From: Sinonovacula constricta
Taxonomy: Eukaryota > Mollusca > Bivalvia > Cardiida > Solecurtidae
NCBI GenBank assembly: GCA_007844125.1
Contig: CM017556.1
Location: forward strand, 25,977,830-26,041,829
Direction: 5' to 3'
Length of the DNA: 64,000 nucleotides
A program made the translations under genes and the position numbers. The notes beneath the pieces are model-generated. The model saw only the letters and a list, made by a program, of their open reading frames with translations. It did not search any database and had not been told where the DNA came from. Shown one piece after another: positions 1-14,700 of the stretch. Every line of letters begins with the position of its first letter. Within the stretch, counting starts at the first letter, position 1.

Positions 1-1496
1 TGTCAGATAAATAAGTTTCGCCCCAACCTTGCCACGAATCCCCGCGGAAAAGGGGGGGGCTGGAGATCGTTTTTATGTATCGTGATATCAATAAGATTAA
101 GGAAATCAAAATTGGAATTATAATTTTTGCCCACAGCTTCCCAAAGTCCCGAGGCAAGTTTCAAGGCTACAGGAGAGGGACAAGTCTGCCATTACGAGCG
201 ATGAAGAGCGGCTTTTGCAACTACAAATAATGACAGGACTCCCTCGGTAAATGTTGTTCATGTATCTTTATGGGAGTGTTCAGTAGCAGATGAAGGGGGG
301 GGGGGTGGGGGGCATTGACCAAACAAAAAATATATCTATGTTATATCAATTTAATTTTACAATTTTGATCTAGATACATGAATATACATTTAAGAACAGA
401 TTTAATTGTTTCGCCAATCGAATTCCCCTGTATATGGCTGCGTCACCACTCTCACGTAAATATATGCTCGCCATATGCCTTTGGGTAAAAGGCGAGGGTA
501 AATAAAAGCATTCGATGACGACATATATAGAAAGTTCATTCTATGTAGAAACCACACTTAAAAGCCCCATTTTTGCTTAGAATCAACTAGAATTTCATGT
601 GCATCGTTTATTATTATTGTAATAATAATTATTTACATTTGTGACAATATACAACTCATTAATGTCATTATTGTATAAATATTGTTTTTCCTACTTTCGA
701 TTTTAATAAACTTCTGCTGACTATATTAAATTGCACGTGAACTGTATACACTCAAGAACCTAATGTTGCTGACGTTCATGCGTTATGAACGCATGTCGCT
801 TGAGTGAAAATCCACGAAGCGCGCTAATTTGCTGGCAAGCCGACAAGTATTCATAAAGCATGAACGCCCGAAAATATATTATCAGTTTACTTTATATTAT
901 CTGCTCAGTCATGATTTGTTTAAAGTTTTTTTTTTTTTTTTCTTATTTTGCAAACACTCATGGCAATTCACTTTGATTCAACAGTCGCACACATTCGTAG
1001 GACACACACAATTGTGTAATGCATCTCAAGCCCCACTGTTCGTTGATTAGGACACTTTTTCTTTGAATTATATCACAACCTAAATAATTAATACATAATC
1101 AAGGCAAAGCCATATAAAACTGAATGCTTCACAAGTAGTTTATTCTCTTCAACAGCATAAAATAATAGGCACGCGCTTGTTTATTCACGTCCACAGTGTC
1201 ATGTATTCACACATATTCTGTGGTAATTTAAAGGTACATGTATATAAAAATGTTCATAGACTGATACGAAGAAAGCCGCCTCAAGGTTACATGATAAAAT
1301 GTATGGCGCTGATCTGCCGTGAACTATAAGTTATTTAAACATAGCCCAAGGTCTTAATTTGTTAGTACAAGCGTTAATCAAGATTTAATGCAGAGTTGTA
1401 TTTTGTATTGGAAATAACGATTTTTCTGAATAGTTTTGTTGAATGAAGTTGTTGAACGCATTCATCCACCACATACAAAAAGTCACAAACAATACG
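1..1496. other. Upstream region of the peroxidase gene, no gene seen
   Basis: AT-rich DNA without a coding frame I can support. It holds a G-rich run near 294-311 and a poly-T run near 926-941. The promoter of the peroxidase gene probably lies in the right part, but I see no convincing TATA or initiator that I would mark. Confidence 0.4.
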
Positions 1497-1562
1497 ATGA
1501 AAACTTTTGAGCTTTGTATCATAGCAACACTTTTAATTGATCCTATCCTAGGGCAACGATTG
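1497..1562 (+). CDS. Peroxidase exon 1 (signal peptide), tentative
   Basis: Encodes 22 residues starting MKTFELC, with a hydrophobic core and a likely cleavage near LG/Q, as expected for a secreted peroxidase. It ends at a GTGCAAG donor in phase 0. An 88-nt intron then leads to the acceptor CAAG at 1650. The frame and signal character support it, but the intron is very short, the acceptor is weak, and a different upstream first exon cannot be excluded. Confidence 0.45.
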
Positions 1563-4500
1563 GTGCAAGCTTTCATAATCTTTGTCACCATATGGTTCTA
1601 CGTGTTCTTGTATTTCATCCAGAGGAGCGATAGAATCCTGCTTAGACAAGATGAGTTGTGACCAGCCGAAGGTCACGTGTCCCAACCCCGATACTTACTC
1701 CCGACCTGATGGTGTGTGTAACAACCTCCGACACCCGACCTGGGGATCCGATGGCCAGGCGCTCCTCCGGGACCTGCCGGCAGAATACCATGATGGTAGG
1801 CTAGTCTAAAATAGCTCAGAAAATATTTCCCCCAAAGTTTACAAGTACTCAGTTCGGTGTGTCTTATAAAAGTGTCCATCAGAATACAAAGAACTTTTAC
1901 GTACCTGAAACTTAAAATACAACGATATAATGTTATGCTAGTCACCAATTAGCCGTCCGTATAAATAATAATATCGCATGATTTTGGCTTTGAAGGTGGT
2001 ATCTGACAGTTGGCTTATATCAAACCCATGAAACAGCAGCTTACTCCTGTCCTTAGAATGTGTGCATAATTGCTGCATTAAATTATACTATAGGTAAAGT
2101 AACGGCTGTTTATACATTACCTAAAGGGTAAGACAGTATAACGTATGAATTATATCGTTTAAAATGTATTAATTTCCAAATTTATCTGTATGCACGATGG
2201 GGATTTCAGTTAAAATAGATATCGATGTCAGAGCTGATTATCTGGATAATCGTGTAACGTGGTCTCAAAAGTAATTGCCCACGTGATTTCCTTAGTTCAA
2301 AAATAGATAACTGTGCAGCGTCGCTCGGATAGGAAATGCATATTTGTAATGACAAATGGGTTTAGTATGCTTTATTTATCATATGGATGTGAAGCATCAA
2401 TAAACAGCATTTGGCCTGGGATGTTTTCAGTAACAATAATTTATTAGATAGTGGGAGAGAAAAGAATATGATCCGAACTGTCAGATTTCTGCACTTGCGA
2501 AACAATGGAGACACAGATGCGTACGCGCACATGTGATGTGAGGTTTTCAAGTGGAAATGGTTGTGTCAAGTGTAACCGTGTTTTTTAGTTTAAAGTCTGC
2601 CACATTTGAACCAAAAGTCACAGAACGCGTCACATATTTATGTCGTGAAATTCTCAGGTTGGACATCGTTGTAAGAAAGAAAAGACCAAAATAGGTCTTC
2701 TATACCATTATCTTTTCAATTAGCTCGTGACACTAAATACACGAATTTCCTGTGGGTCGGAGAAAGTAAAACAAACAATTAAAAATATAGACTATTTTGT
2801 CTGGGTTGTAAATGTTGTAATACTGGGGAAATTCAGCAATTCGATGGGAAGAATAATGTCTGAAATTGAATGATTTATTATTGGTGAACATGGTTGGATC
2901 CATTCTACCTGTACGAGTCCAAATCGCACAAATATTTTACGGCTCATTTCGCATGGTTGACTTTTCTTACACTATACCACTTTCTTAACATACATTCCGC
3001 AAAGGGAACTATATGTTCATGTGATTACTTTCATTCAAACCAAATAGTTTGCTTCTACGCTACAAACAGTTAGATTGTTTCATTTCAATTTGTGAAATAA
3101 AAATAAATTGGTTCATATTCCACCACTAGGGGTCCAGTCTGTGCGACGATCGGTGACGGGTGCAGAACTTCCGAACCCTCGCTTGGTTTCGAACAAGGTG
3201 TTCAAGCAGCTGAGCGACTCACAGAGCCCAGAATACACCCTGTGGGTGATGGCATTTGGACAAAAACTGGCCCATGACTTCATCAAAACAACTTTAACTA
3301 CAGGTAATTTGTAATTAGCGTAAAAATAAAAAAGGGCAATGGGACGGAGGAGTTAACGTGACAAAAGTGTTTGCTTCCTTTAAGATCCGTTTTTTCTGAG
3401 TTAAGATTATATCAGGATATCGTACATATTTTTTTACAATTGTCGTTAAATTCTTAATATTATGTCTAAACCTTACAACAGATTAGACTAACGCTTATGT
3501 AAAAATGTTGTACTAAATCATGCTAGCAATTAAAGAATCTTTGTGATGAACCCGCTCACCAGGAACAATATTTGTCCTCGCTTTCACACTAATATTCTCA
3601 TTCATCTAGCAATGTGTGGCAGATTACAAGTACTGTCATCTCATATATTTCTAAATGTAAATATTTCATGTACATATACCAAAATGGGGAATAAAATTTG
3701 AGGCAAATAAAAAATAATTTCATCTCGTATATTTCTAAATGTAAATATTTCATGTACATATACCAAGTTAGGGAATAATAATCAGTTTATGTATAGTTGT
3801 ATATGGGTCTGCTGTGTCTGATTAAACATTGCAAGTAAGAAGGGTCAAGCGTATTCCAAAGAACACAAGCAAGCAGAACTGTTGGGCTATAATGTGCTTC
3901 GAAGACTGGGCAAAATGGACAAACGAGCAATAAGTTACACTTATTGGGGAGATGGGTTCTGTTCCGTTGGACTTGAGCAGCCAAAGTTACCCACCGTGGA
4001 TTACTGGCTGTCTAGATTTATAATAGAGTCGAGACGAAAGGATGGCAATCATTATCCCCCAAACACCTTGTACAAACATTGCCACAGCAATTTAACGTTA
4101 CCGGACCTGGTAGCGCAATCGGTAGACCGTCGGCTCCAGCTACGGGAGGCCCCGGGTTCGATCCCAGGCCGCGACATACCAAAGTCGTTAAAGTGGTAGT
4201 GTTATAACTTCTTTTGATAACGCTCAAGCTAAATATGAGGATACTACCACGACTGGTTGGCCCGTTGTCAGGATAATGTGACTGGGTGTGGTATCATGCC
4301 AGGTGTTCATGCTATACACAGTGAAGGCAGCACTGTATTTGTTTCAAGTGGACAGGGACACTGTATCTAGATAACTGATATACTGTTGGTGGGACAATAA
4401 ACCTAATAAACAAGCAATAAATAAACAATAAAAACAATAAACAAACATGTCGATTATAAGTCTACTATAGTTAATATTTACATTCCTTTGTTTAATACAA

Positions 4501-5593
4501 ATAAATATCATGTAAAATAATATATTTTATTCTTATGTATTTATATTATTTTATAAACACTGAAGACGTCAACGGACATTCTATAGACTGCTGCGATGAA
4601 AACATAAGCGCCACCTGGTAAGTTCCAACAGGTGAACAATGAATATGTTGTGTTTTCTATTTAAATAATATTGTGCTTGTCTAGCAGAACTTTTACAGGT
4701 GTCAAATTGTTCGGTGCACTTTAGAGTAATACTAAGTTACTAGTCTGTAGTCATACATAAGCTATCTTATTCTTATGCGAATTACTTACCACATTATTAC
4801 ACTGATCAATTAAATATAAATATCATATGGCAATAGGCACTGTTTCCCAATTTAAACTTATATATATGTACAACATACCATCATATCATGTACAACAACA
4901 AAAAAATAAAAAAATCTATATGTACCTATTCTTTTTTCATTTAGCCCGACGCAATGTCTGCCCGTTGACGTTAGTAACGACGAGTACTTCAAGTCCGTTA
5001 ACGTCACGTGTTTAAATTTCGTACGTTCCACACCGGTCCCGTGTAACGTATGTGACGTCGATGAACAATGTACGTACCTTTCATCTTTGATGTAAAAATC
5101 ATTGTCTTATAAGTTTATACACCCAACATAAGTTAATCTAACCTTTGAAATAATAGACGACATGTCTGCATTTTCAGAATTATTATTTGAAGCAATAGTT
5201 TGTGATGGTACTGGCTATTATGAAAGCACATAAATAAGCTCTAAACAGGGAAAAAACACACAACGTGACTAACGATTTAAGATTTGATTGTCACACAGTT
5301 TGTATTTTTGATATCTGTAATCTGGTTGTATTGCATACTGTCGGTACAATACAAAACATGTTAAAGGTAGAGTCTCTGACATCTTATGTCTCAGTCCCTC
5401 ACTGCCCTGGGTTCGAATCGCGGTTGGGATATGAACCTGTGTGTACGGAAGTCTTCAAGCTAACCTGCGGTGTGTCAGTAGTTCTACCTAGACAAATGTC
5501 TTGTTTTTTCTTCACCAATAATTAGCTGAACATCGTTAATTTGACCATATTTGTATCCGAATGAACAAACATACAGACAGACAGAGAGGCAGG

Positions 5594-5641
<48 letters not shown>

Positions 5642-5670
5642 GAGGCAGACAGACAGACAGATAGACAGAC

Positions 5671-5701
<31 letters not shown>

Positions 5702-8700
5702 GAGGCAGGCAGACAGACAGACAGACAGACAGACAGACATAGAGACAGGCAGGCAGCAGACAAACATCACAGCGACACATTTGTGGTCCGTTTGCCAACG
5801 TCAATCCATGATCACTCATCGATGGAGCAAAACCCGAGTGAAAAATAGGCGAAAAAGCAACAGCATGTATTCTTGGTGCTCAGTTTGAGTTCCGGCGAAA
5901 TCTAAAAAATGTTATTGTGTGTGGTGGGGGGGAGGGGGTTATGAATCAAATCAAGATCCATTCAACTTTATCGCAGTAAATGCTAGATGCTAGAGATATA
6001 CACACATATGGCTCTTTTACCTGGGTGGTTGTAGCGGAACCAACCCCCGCCCCAGGGTCCATCACTGGATTCCGTGTGTGTGTGTTGATCTAATTTCTCC
6101 ACTGATAACTAAAGCTCGTCATCAATGTTTCGGTGCAATGCAGAAACAAACTTTTGTTGTGCTATTCTTGTAGAACATTTTGCCTTCAATATTCACATTA
6201 AAACATTGACTTGCAATAATGGCGCAGTACACTAACATAGCAATTTATGCCATTGGTATCAAGAGTATCTATTGTTGTTAACCAGGTGTTCGAAACCAAG
6301 TGAATATAATCACGGCCTACATCGATGGTGGCTCCGTATACGGCTATCTGCCAGCCGACGTGGAGAGTCGCCGAGACGGAGGTACGTTGTCAGCTAGCAT
6401 CAACATTTCGTCGTTCTTTGTTGTTATTTGAAACTGAACATGAAGCGCCAAGCGCTGTTTAGTTTAATTGAAGACGCAGCACCAGGCACTGTTTAGTTTA
6501 ATTGAACACGCAGTACCAGACACTGTTGCACCAGGCACTGTTTAACTTAATTAAACACGCAGCACCAGACACCGTTGCACCAGGCGCTGTTTAGTTTAAT
6601 TGAACACGCGGCACCAGACAATGTTGCACCAGGCACTGTTTAGTTTAATTGAACACGCAGCACCAGACACTTTTTAGGTTAATTGAACACGCAGAATCAG
6701 ACACTGTTGCACCAGGCACTGTTTAGTTTAATTGAACACGCAGCACCAGATACTTTTTAGGTTAATTGAACACGCAGAATAAGACACTGTTGCACCAGGC
6801 GCTGTTTAGTTTAATTGAACACGCAGCACCAGATACTTTTTCGGTTAATTGAACACGCAGAACCAGGCACTGTTGCACCAGGCGCTGTTAAGTTTAATTA
6901 AACACGCAGCACCAGATACTTTTTAGGTTAATTGAACACACAGCACCAGACACTGTTGCACCAGGCGCTGTTTAGTTTAATTAAACACGCAGCACCAGAT
7001 ACTTTTTAGGTTAATTGAACACGCAGAATCAGACACTTTTGCACCAGGAACTGTTTAGTTTAATTGAACACGCAGCACCAGATACTTTTTAGGTTAATTG
7101 AACACGCAGAATTAGACACTGTTGCACCAGGCACTGTTTAGTTTAATTGAACACGCAGCACCAGACACTTTTTAGGTTAATTGAACACGCAGAATCAGAC
7201 ACTGTTGCACCAGGCACTGTTTAGTTTAATTGAACACGCAGCACCAGATACTTTTTAGGTTAATTGAACACGCAGAATCAGACACTGTTGCACCAGGCCC
7301 TGTTTAGTTTAATTGAACACGCAGCACCAGATACTTTTTAGGTTAATTGAAAAGGCAGCACCAGACACTGTTGCACCAGGCACTGTTTAGTTTAATTGAA
7401 CACGCAGCACCAGACACTTTTTAGGTTAATTGAACACGCAGAATCAGACACTGTTGCACCAGGCACTGTTTAGTTTAATTGAACACGCAGCACCAGATAC
7501 TTTTTAGGTTAATTGAACACGCAGAATCAGACACTGTTGCACCAGGCCCTGTTTAGTTTAATTGAACACGCAGCACCAGATACTTTTTAGGTTAATTGAA
7601 CACGCAGCACCAGACACTGTTGCACCAGGCACTGTTTAGTTTAATTGAACACGCAGCACCAGACACTGTTGCAACAGGCACTGTTTACTTTTATTGAACA
7701 CGCAGCACCAGACACTGTTACACCAGGCACTGTTTACTTTAATTGAACACGCAGCACCAGACACTGTTGCACCAGGCACTGTTTTGTTTAATTGAACACG
7801 CAGCACCAGACACTGTTGCACCAGGCACTTTTTAGTTTAATTGAACACACAGCACCAGACACTGTTGCACCAGGCACTGTTTAGTTTAATTGAACACACA
7901 GCACCAGACACTGTTGCACCAGGCGCTGTTTAGTTTAATTGAACACGCAGCACCAGACACCGTTGCACCAGACACTGTTTACTTTAATTGAACACGCAGC
8001 ACCAGACACTGTTGCACCAGGCACTGTTTAGTTTAACTGAACACGCAGTACCAGACACTGTTGCACCAGGCGCTGTTTAGTTTATTTGAACACGCAGCAC
8101 CAGACACCGTTGCACCAGGCACTGTTTAGTTTATTTGAACACGCAGCACCAGACACTGTTGCACCAGGCACTGTTTAGTTTATTTGAACACGCAGCACCA
8201 GACACCGTTGAACCAGGCACTGTTTACTTTAATTGAACACGCAGCACCAGACACTGTTGCACCAGGCACTGTTTAGTTTATTTGAACACGCAGCACCAGA
8301 CACCGTTGCACCAGGCACTGTTTAGTTTAATTGAACACGCAGCACCAGACACTGTTGCACCAGGCACTGTTTAGTTTATTTGAACACGCAGCACCAGACA
8401 CCGTTGCACCAGGCACTGTTTAGTTTATTTGAACACGCATCACCAGACACCGTTGCACCAGGCACTGTTTAGTTTATTTGAACACGCAGCACCAGACACC
8501 GTTGAACCAGGCACTGTTTACTTTAATTGAACACGCAGCACCAGACACTGTTGCACCAGGCACTGTTTAGTTTATTTGAACACGCAGCACCAGACACCGT
8601 TGCACCAGGCACTGTTTAGTTTAATTGAACACGCAGCACCAGACACTGTTGCACCAGGCACTGTTTAGTTTATTTGAACACGCAGCACCAGACACTGTTG

Positions 8701-11700
8701 CACCAGGCACTGTTTACTTTAATTGAACACGCAGCACCAGACCTTTTTGCACCAGGCACTGTTTAGTTTATTTGAACACGCAGCACCAGACACTGTTGCA
8801 CCAGGCACTGTTTAGTTTATTTGAACACGCAGCACCAGACACTGCTGCACCAGGCACTGTTTAGTTTAATTGAACACGCAGCACCAGACACCGTTGCACC
8901 AGGCGCTGTTTAGTTTAATTGAACACGCAGCACCAGACACCGTTGCACCAGGCACTGTTTAGTTTATTTGAACACGCAGCACCAGACACCGTTGCACCAG
9001 GCACTGTTTAGTTTAATTGAACACGCAGCACCAGACACCGTTGCACCAGGCACTGTTTACTTTAATTGAACACGCAGCACCAGACACAGTTGCACCAGGC
9101 ACTGTTTACTTTAATTGAACACGCAGCACAAGACACTGTTGCACCAGGCACTGTTTAGTTTAATTGAACACGCAGCACCAGACACTGTTGCACCAGGCAC
9201 TGTTTAGTTTAATTGAACACGCAGCACAAGACACTGTTGCACCAGGCACTGTTTAGTTTAATTGAACACGCAGCACCAGACACTGTTGCACCAGGCACTG
9301 TTTAGTTTAATTGAACACGCATCACCAGACACTGTTTACTTTAATTGAACACGCAGCACCAGACACTGTTGCACCAGGCGCTGTTTACTTTAATTGAACA
9401 CGCAGCACCAGGCACTGTTTACTTTAATTGAACACGCAGCACCAGACACTGTTGCACCAGGCACTGTTTAGTTTAATTGAACACGCAGCACCAGACAATG
9501 TTGCACCAGGCACTGTTTAGTTTAATTGAACACGCAGCTTCAGACACTGTTGCACCAAACACTGTTTAGTTTAATTGAACACGCAGCACCAGACACTGTT
9601 GCACCAGGTACTGTTTAGTTTAACTGTTTAGTTTAATTGAACACGCAGCACCAGACACTGTTGCACCAGACACTGTTTAGTTTAACTGAACACGCAGCAC
9701 CAGACACTGTTGCACCAGGCACTGTTTAGTTTATTTGAACACGCAGCACCAGACACCGTTGCACCAGGCACTGTTTCCTTTAATTGAACACGCAGCACCA
9801 GACACTGTTGTACCAGGCACTGTTTAGTTTAATTGAACACACAGCACCAGACACTGTTGCACCAGACACTGTTTAGTTTATTTGAACACGCAGCACCAGA
9901 CACCGTTGCACCAGGCGCTGTTTACTTTAATTGAACACGCAGCACCAGACACTGTTGCACCAGGCGCTGTTTAGTTAATTTGAACACGCAGCACCAGACA
10001 CTGTTGCACCAGGCACTGTTTAGTTTAATTAAACACGCAGCCCCAGACACTGTTGCACCAGGCACTGTTTAGTTTAATTGAACACACAGCACCAGACACT
10101 GTTGCACCAGGCGCTGTTTACTTTAATTGAACACGCAGCACCAGACACTGTTGCACCAGGCGCTGTTTAGTTTATTTGAACACGCAGCACCAGACACTGT
10201 TGCACCAGGCACTGTTTAGTTTAATTGAACACGCAGCACCAGACACTGTTGCACCAGGCGCTGTTTAGTTTAATTGAACACGCAGCACCAGGCACTGTTG
10301 CACCAGGCACTGTTTAGTTTAATTGACACGCAACACCAGACACCGTTGCACAAGGCACTGTTTAGTTTAACTGAACACGCAGCACCAGACACTGTTGCAC
10401 CAGACACTGTTTAGTTTAATTGAACACGCAGCACCAGACACTGTTTACTTTAATTGAACACGCAGCACCAGACACTGTTGCACCAGGAGCTGTTTACTTT
10501 AATTGAACACGCAGCACCAGGCACTGTTGCACCGGGCACTGTTTAGTTTAACTGAACACGCAGCACAAGACACTGTTGCACCAGGCACTGTTTAGTTTAA
10601 CTGAACACGCAGCACAAGACACTGTTGCACCAGGCACTGTTTAGTTTAATTGAACACGCAGCACCAGACACTGTTTAGTTTATTTGAACACGCAGCACCA
10701 GACACTGTTGCACCAGGCACTGTTTAGTTTAACTGAACACGCAGCACCAGACACTGTTGCACCAGACACTGTTTACTTTAATTGAACACGCAGCACCAGA
10801 CACTGTTGCACCAGGCACTGTTTAGTTTAATTGAACACGCAGCACCAGACACTGTTGCACCAGGCACTGTTTAGTTTAACTGAACACGCAGCACCAGACA
10901 CTGTTGCACCAGACACTGTTTACTTTAATTGAACACGCAGCACCAGACACTGTTGCACCAGGCACTGTTTAGTTTAACTGAACACGCAGCACCAGACACT
11001 GTTGCACCAGACACTGTTTACTTTATTTGAACACGCAGCACCAGACACTGTTGCACCAGGCACTGTTTAGTTTAACTGAACACGCAGCACAAGACACTGT
11101 TGCACCAGGCACTGTTTAGTTTAATTGAACACGCAGCACCAGACACTGTTTAGTTTAACTGAACACGCAGCACCAGACACTGTTTAGTTTAATTGAACAC
11201 GCAGCACCATGCGCTGTTTTGTTTAATTGAACACGTAGCACCAGACACTGTTGCACCAGGCACTGTTTAGTTTAACTGAACACGCAGCACAAGACACTGT
11301 TGCACCAGGCACTGTTTAGTTTAATTGAACACGCATCACCAGACACTGTTTAGTTTAACTGAACACGCAGCACCAGACACTGTTTAGTTTAATTGAACAC
11401 GCAGCACCATGCGCTGTTTTGTTTAATTGAACACGTAGCACCAGACACTGTTTAGTTAAGTTGAATACTTAACACCAGGCGCGTCGTTCTTTGTTGTTAT
11501 TTGAAACTGAACCAAGCGCTGTTTAGTTTAATTGAACACGCAGCACTATGCGTTGTTTAGATTTGTTGAACATGCAGCGATTTTGGAAGTAAAAAGGGTT
11601 TCAATTTAATTACATTATTTTTGCATATGAAGCATCTAGCAGATAGGAAAGTTAAGCAAGTTTATCAAACCCCATTAAGGACTAATTGCTCTCTTTGTGT

Positions 11701-14700
11701 TGTAGATTTAGGAAGAGGACTTATGTTTCTCCAAAAATAACATAATAAGTTTCAGCATTGTATTATGGTAGCTTTCATTCGGTCCCGACGACATCAAGAT
11801 GACCCCCACGAGTACCTTCCTGCCAGTCCGGATCCGGAGGCATGTAGAGACGGAACAACAGAACAGCCATGTTATGATGCAGGTGAGCCGCGCACTGCTG
11901 GTATTTTTACTTTACCACCATACATGTATAAGAAAAGGAAGCAAACACAGACTTTGTAAATAAAGTCAGGTGTAATCAACAATGAAGAAATTCAATAGAA
12001 ATCCAATGTCTTTGTAAAGCCATTTCTAAAAAGATACAGACATAGTGGGTCGTTTTCCCCAAATCAGAAGCGGTTTTTAAGAAGTTAACAGACAAAATAC
12101 TGATTAAGGTTCCCCTAATAATAAAATTGAGCCGCACATAATGATATATTTCATTAACAGTTATTATAAAGTTGCAGTAAAGGGTGCACGTGACCGAGTG
12201 CTTAGAGGCGCTGACTTGTTATTCTTAGTTCCGGTCGGGGAGAAACATTCATAGGGGCCTGTTCCCAGCTAACCTGCGATGCGCCAGTGGTTCTACCAAG
12301 ATATAAGTCTGGAGTATATGTCCACCACTCATATGCTGGACACCGCCAATATCACCAGAACTGTGTCAGTGGGATGTTACAAAAACAAGCTGAATAATTC
12401 TCTTGAAATACATCATAGCAACTATGTTATGACGATGTCTGATGCTATCGTTGCTAAAGAAATCAGGCTAACCATGTATGTTAAGTGGCGAAAACTGCTA
12501 CGGTACTCTCCATACACTTATTGATAAGGAATTCCGGATTTACGATTATTAAAGTTTTAGGTCGAGACAAATGTAAAGTATGCGTCATGTTAACAAATTG
12601 TCCAAATCTAACTTATCCAAAATCAGAGGTAAGACCTTCTCACATTGTGTGCTTCACACCGAAAGGGACTCGAGCCAACGAGGTGAGAAGCTAAGTTGCC
12701 AGAGTAGTTGACAAGTCGGCGACTATACCAGTACGCTACCGGCACCCCTAACCAGCTTATATTATAAACAGTATCAAGGAAAAATTGGCGAGAGCCTTCA
12801 TCCGCGACTTCGGTGTGGCTTGTTTGTCCTAGCTTATACTGGAAGATTATCAGTATCTAGGGCGTACACAGCATTTAACAACTTCAATTATTTCATAATC
12901 AGCCATGAATACAATGGAAACAATGCCAGTACTTTACAAGATATAGAGCTGATGTGAGACATACTAGGCGCCGCAATTAGCATGGTCTTTAAAGTAAAAG
13001 TACCTAGTTTAATTTTTTTTTATCGCTCATTAAATTTTATTATACCTGTATTGTTTTGTCTGCTCTTTAAGATTTAAATATATGTTAAGACGTTAAATTT
13101 AATAATCTGTCTCAAATGTTGTTTCTGATCTTTTTAAATACAAAATAGTTTAATGGTCCTTTATTTCATAGTAAATGTTTGTATTGAGTTTTTAAAGCCA
13201 TTCAGTCTACGAGGATAGTTGTGTCTGATTTTGTGTGCATTATTAAATTCTTATTATTTTACCTTATGTATTTATATTACAAACTCTAACTTCATTAACC
13301 ATCCCAGGCACGTCGTATCATGCAACAGAAAGTTAGTTTTCTTTCATTGCCTATTTAGTTCAGCCTGACTTTAAGTACAATTTTAAAACTTTTATGCTAA
13401 TGTTAAGCATGTGTAACAGAAATTGTACATAATTTGAAAATTTTAACACAACTGAGGAGTTGTATTCTTTAATCTAGATATGTATGCCATATTTTAATGA
13501 AGTTCTCAATCCAGTTTTAAATTTATGGATATTTATATCCTCTACTAGTATTTATGGTGTCTCTTTTTCAGAAAAAGTTAATGCTGCAAAATATAATATA
13601 ACTTCACCACATGGTTTTGATTTTTCTTTAATTTGAATATAGCAAGTAATGAATTTGTAATCAAATATAGCACAAACCATACAACTAAAATTCATTTTAC
13701 AAAATAAAAATTAAAACTTTACATGTTTCCTTCTTAATCTAGTAAAGTGATGCAGAACTAATTCTCAAAGTGAAAAATCAAGGACGAAAAAAGTTGACCA
13801 TACATGCCCATACCGGGATTCAAACCGTCAATCCTCAATTTCGAAGCATTTTAACCCTAATGTTTATACTCTGGAGGAGCAGCATTAAATTGTCTCTACT
13901 TTAAAGGTTGTATCCGACATTTTGACTGTAGTTAATACATGCAACAACTTATTACCTTTGTCTTTTGAGAATTTGTGCATAATTCCCGCATAAGCGTGCG
14001 TGTCTTTTGTTTAAATATAGACTGTTATAACGTTACTCCAATTGTAAGACATTACACATCGTGAAATATATAGCGCTTAATGTCCCCTACTTACAAATTT
14101 ATAAATAAATAAGCTCGATGAGGATTTCAGCTAAATATAGATATCAACGTCAGAGCTGCTTACTCGGATGATCGTGTAACTTTATCTTGAAAGTAAGTGG
14201 TCACGTGATTTTCTTAGCTTAAAAGTAGCTAACTGTGCACCGTGGCTCGGATAGGAAATACCTGTTTGTATTGACAAGTTGGGTGTTATGCTTTACTTTT
14301 CACACGAATGTGGGTCACGAATAAACAGCATTGCATCTTTACAGGCAACAATGATTTATTTGGTTACATGAGAGAAAAAAAGTTTCGGATAGCACCTTTA
14401 AGAATGATATAAATTGTATGAGGTATCATTTTGTATGCTTGTTAGATAATCATAAATATATCCTTTTGTGTTTTGGGCATAATTTCATTTTGGCAGTTTG
14501 TCTTGTCTTTTTTGTTTCAGAAAATAATATTGAAGTATTTTAGAGCTGCTTACAATGTTTGTCTTCTGTTGGCTGTAAAAATAGAAATAGTTAGCTTATA
14601 AGTTAACATAGTTCAGCAATTTAAAGATTTAAACCCTTTTACAGACACTGGCATGCGTATCTTCTCTCCTTTTCTTAAAACAAATGTTAAGCAGAACCAT

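Noticed and set aside
4095..4180. A functional tRNA gene
   Set aside because: A and B boxes are present, but a SINE body and AATAAA-type tail follow and the cloverleaf is imperfect.
5484..5819. Cys/Leu/Ser/Val-rich proteins on the reverse strand
   Set aside because: Translation of the CAGA microsatellite.
11765..11959. A separate small gene starting at the ATG at 11765
   Set aside because: The conserved part is peroxidase exon 7. The ATG lies before the phase-fitting acceptor, and the reading beyond 11882 is intron.
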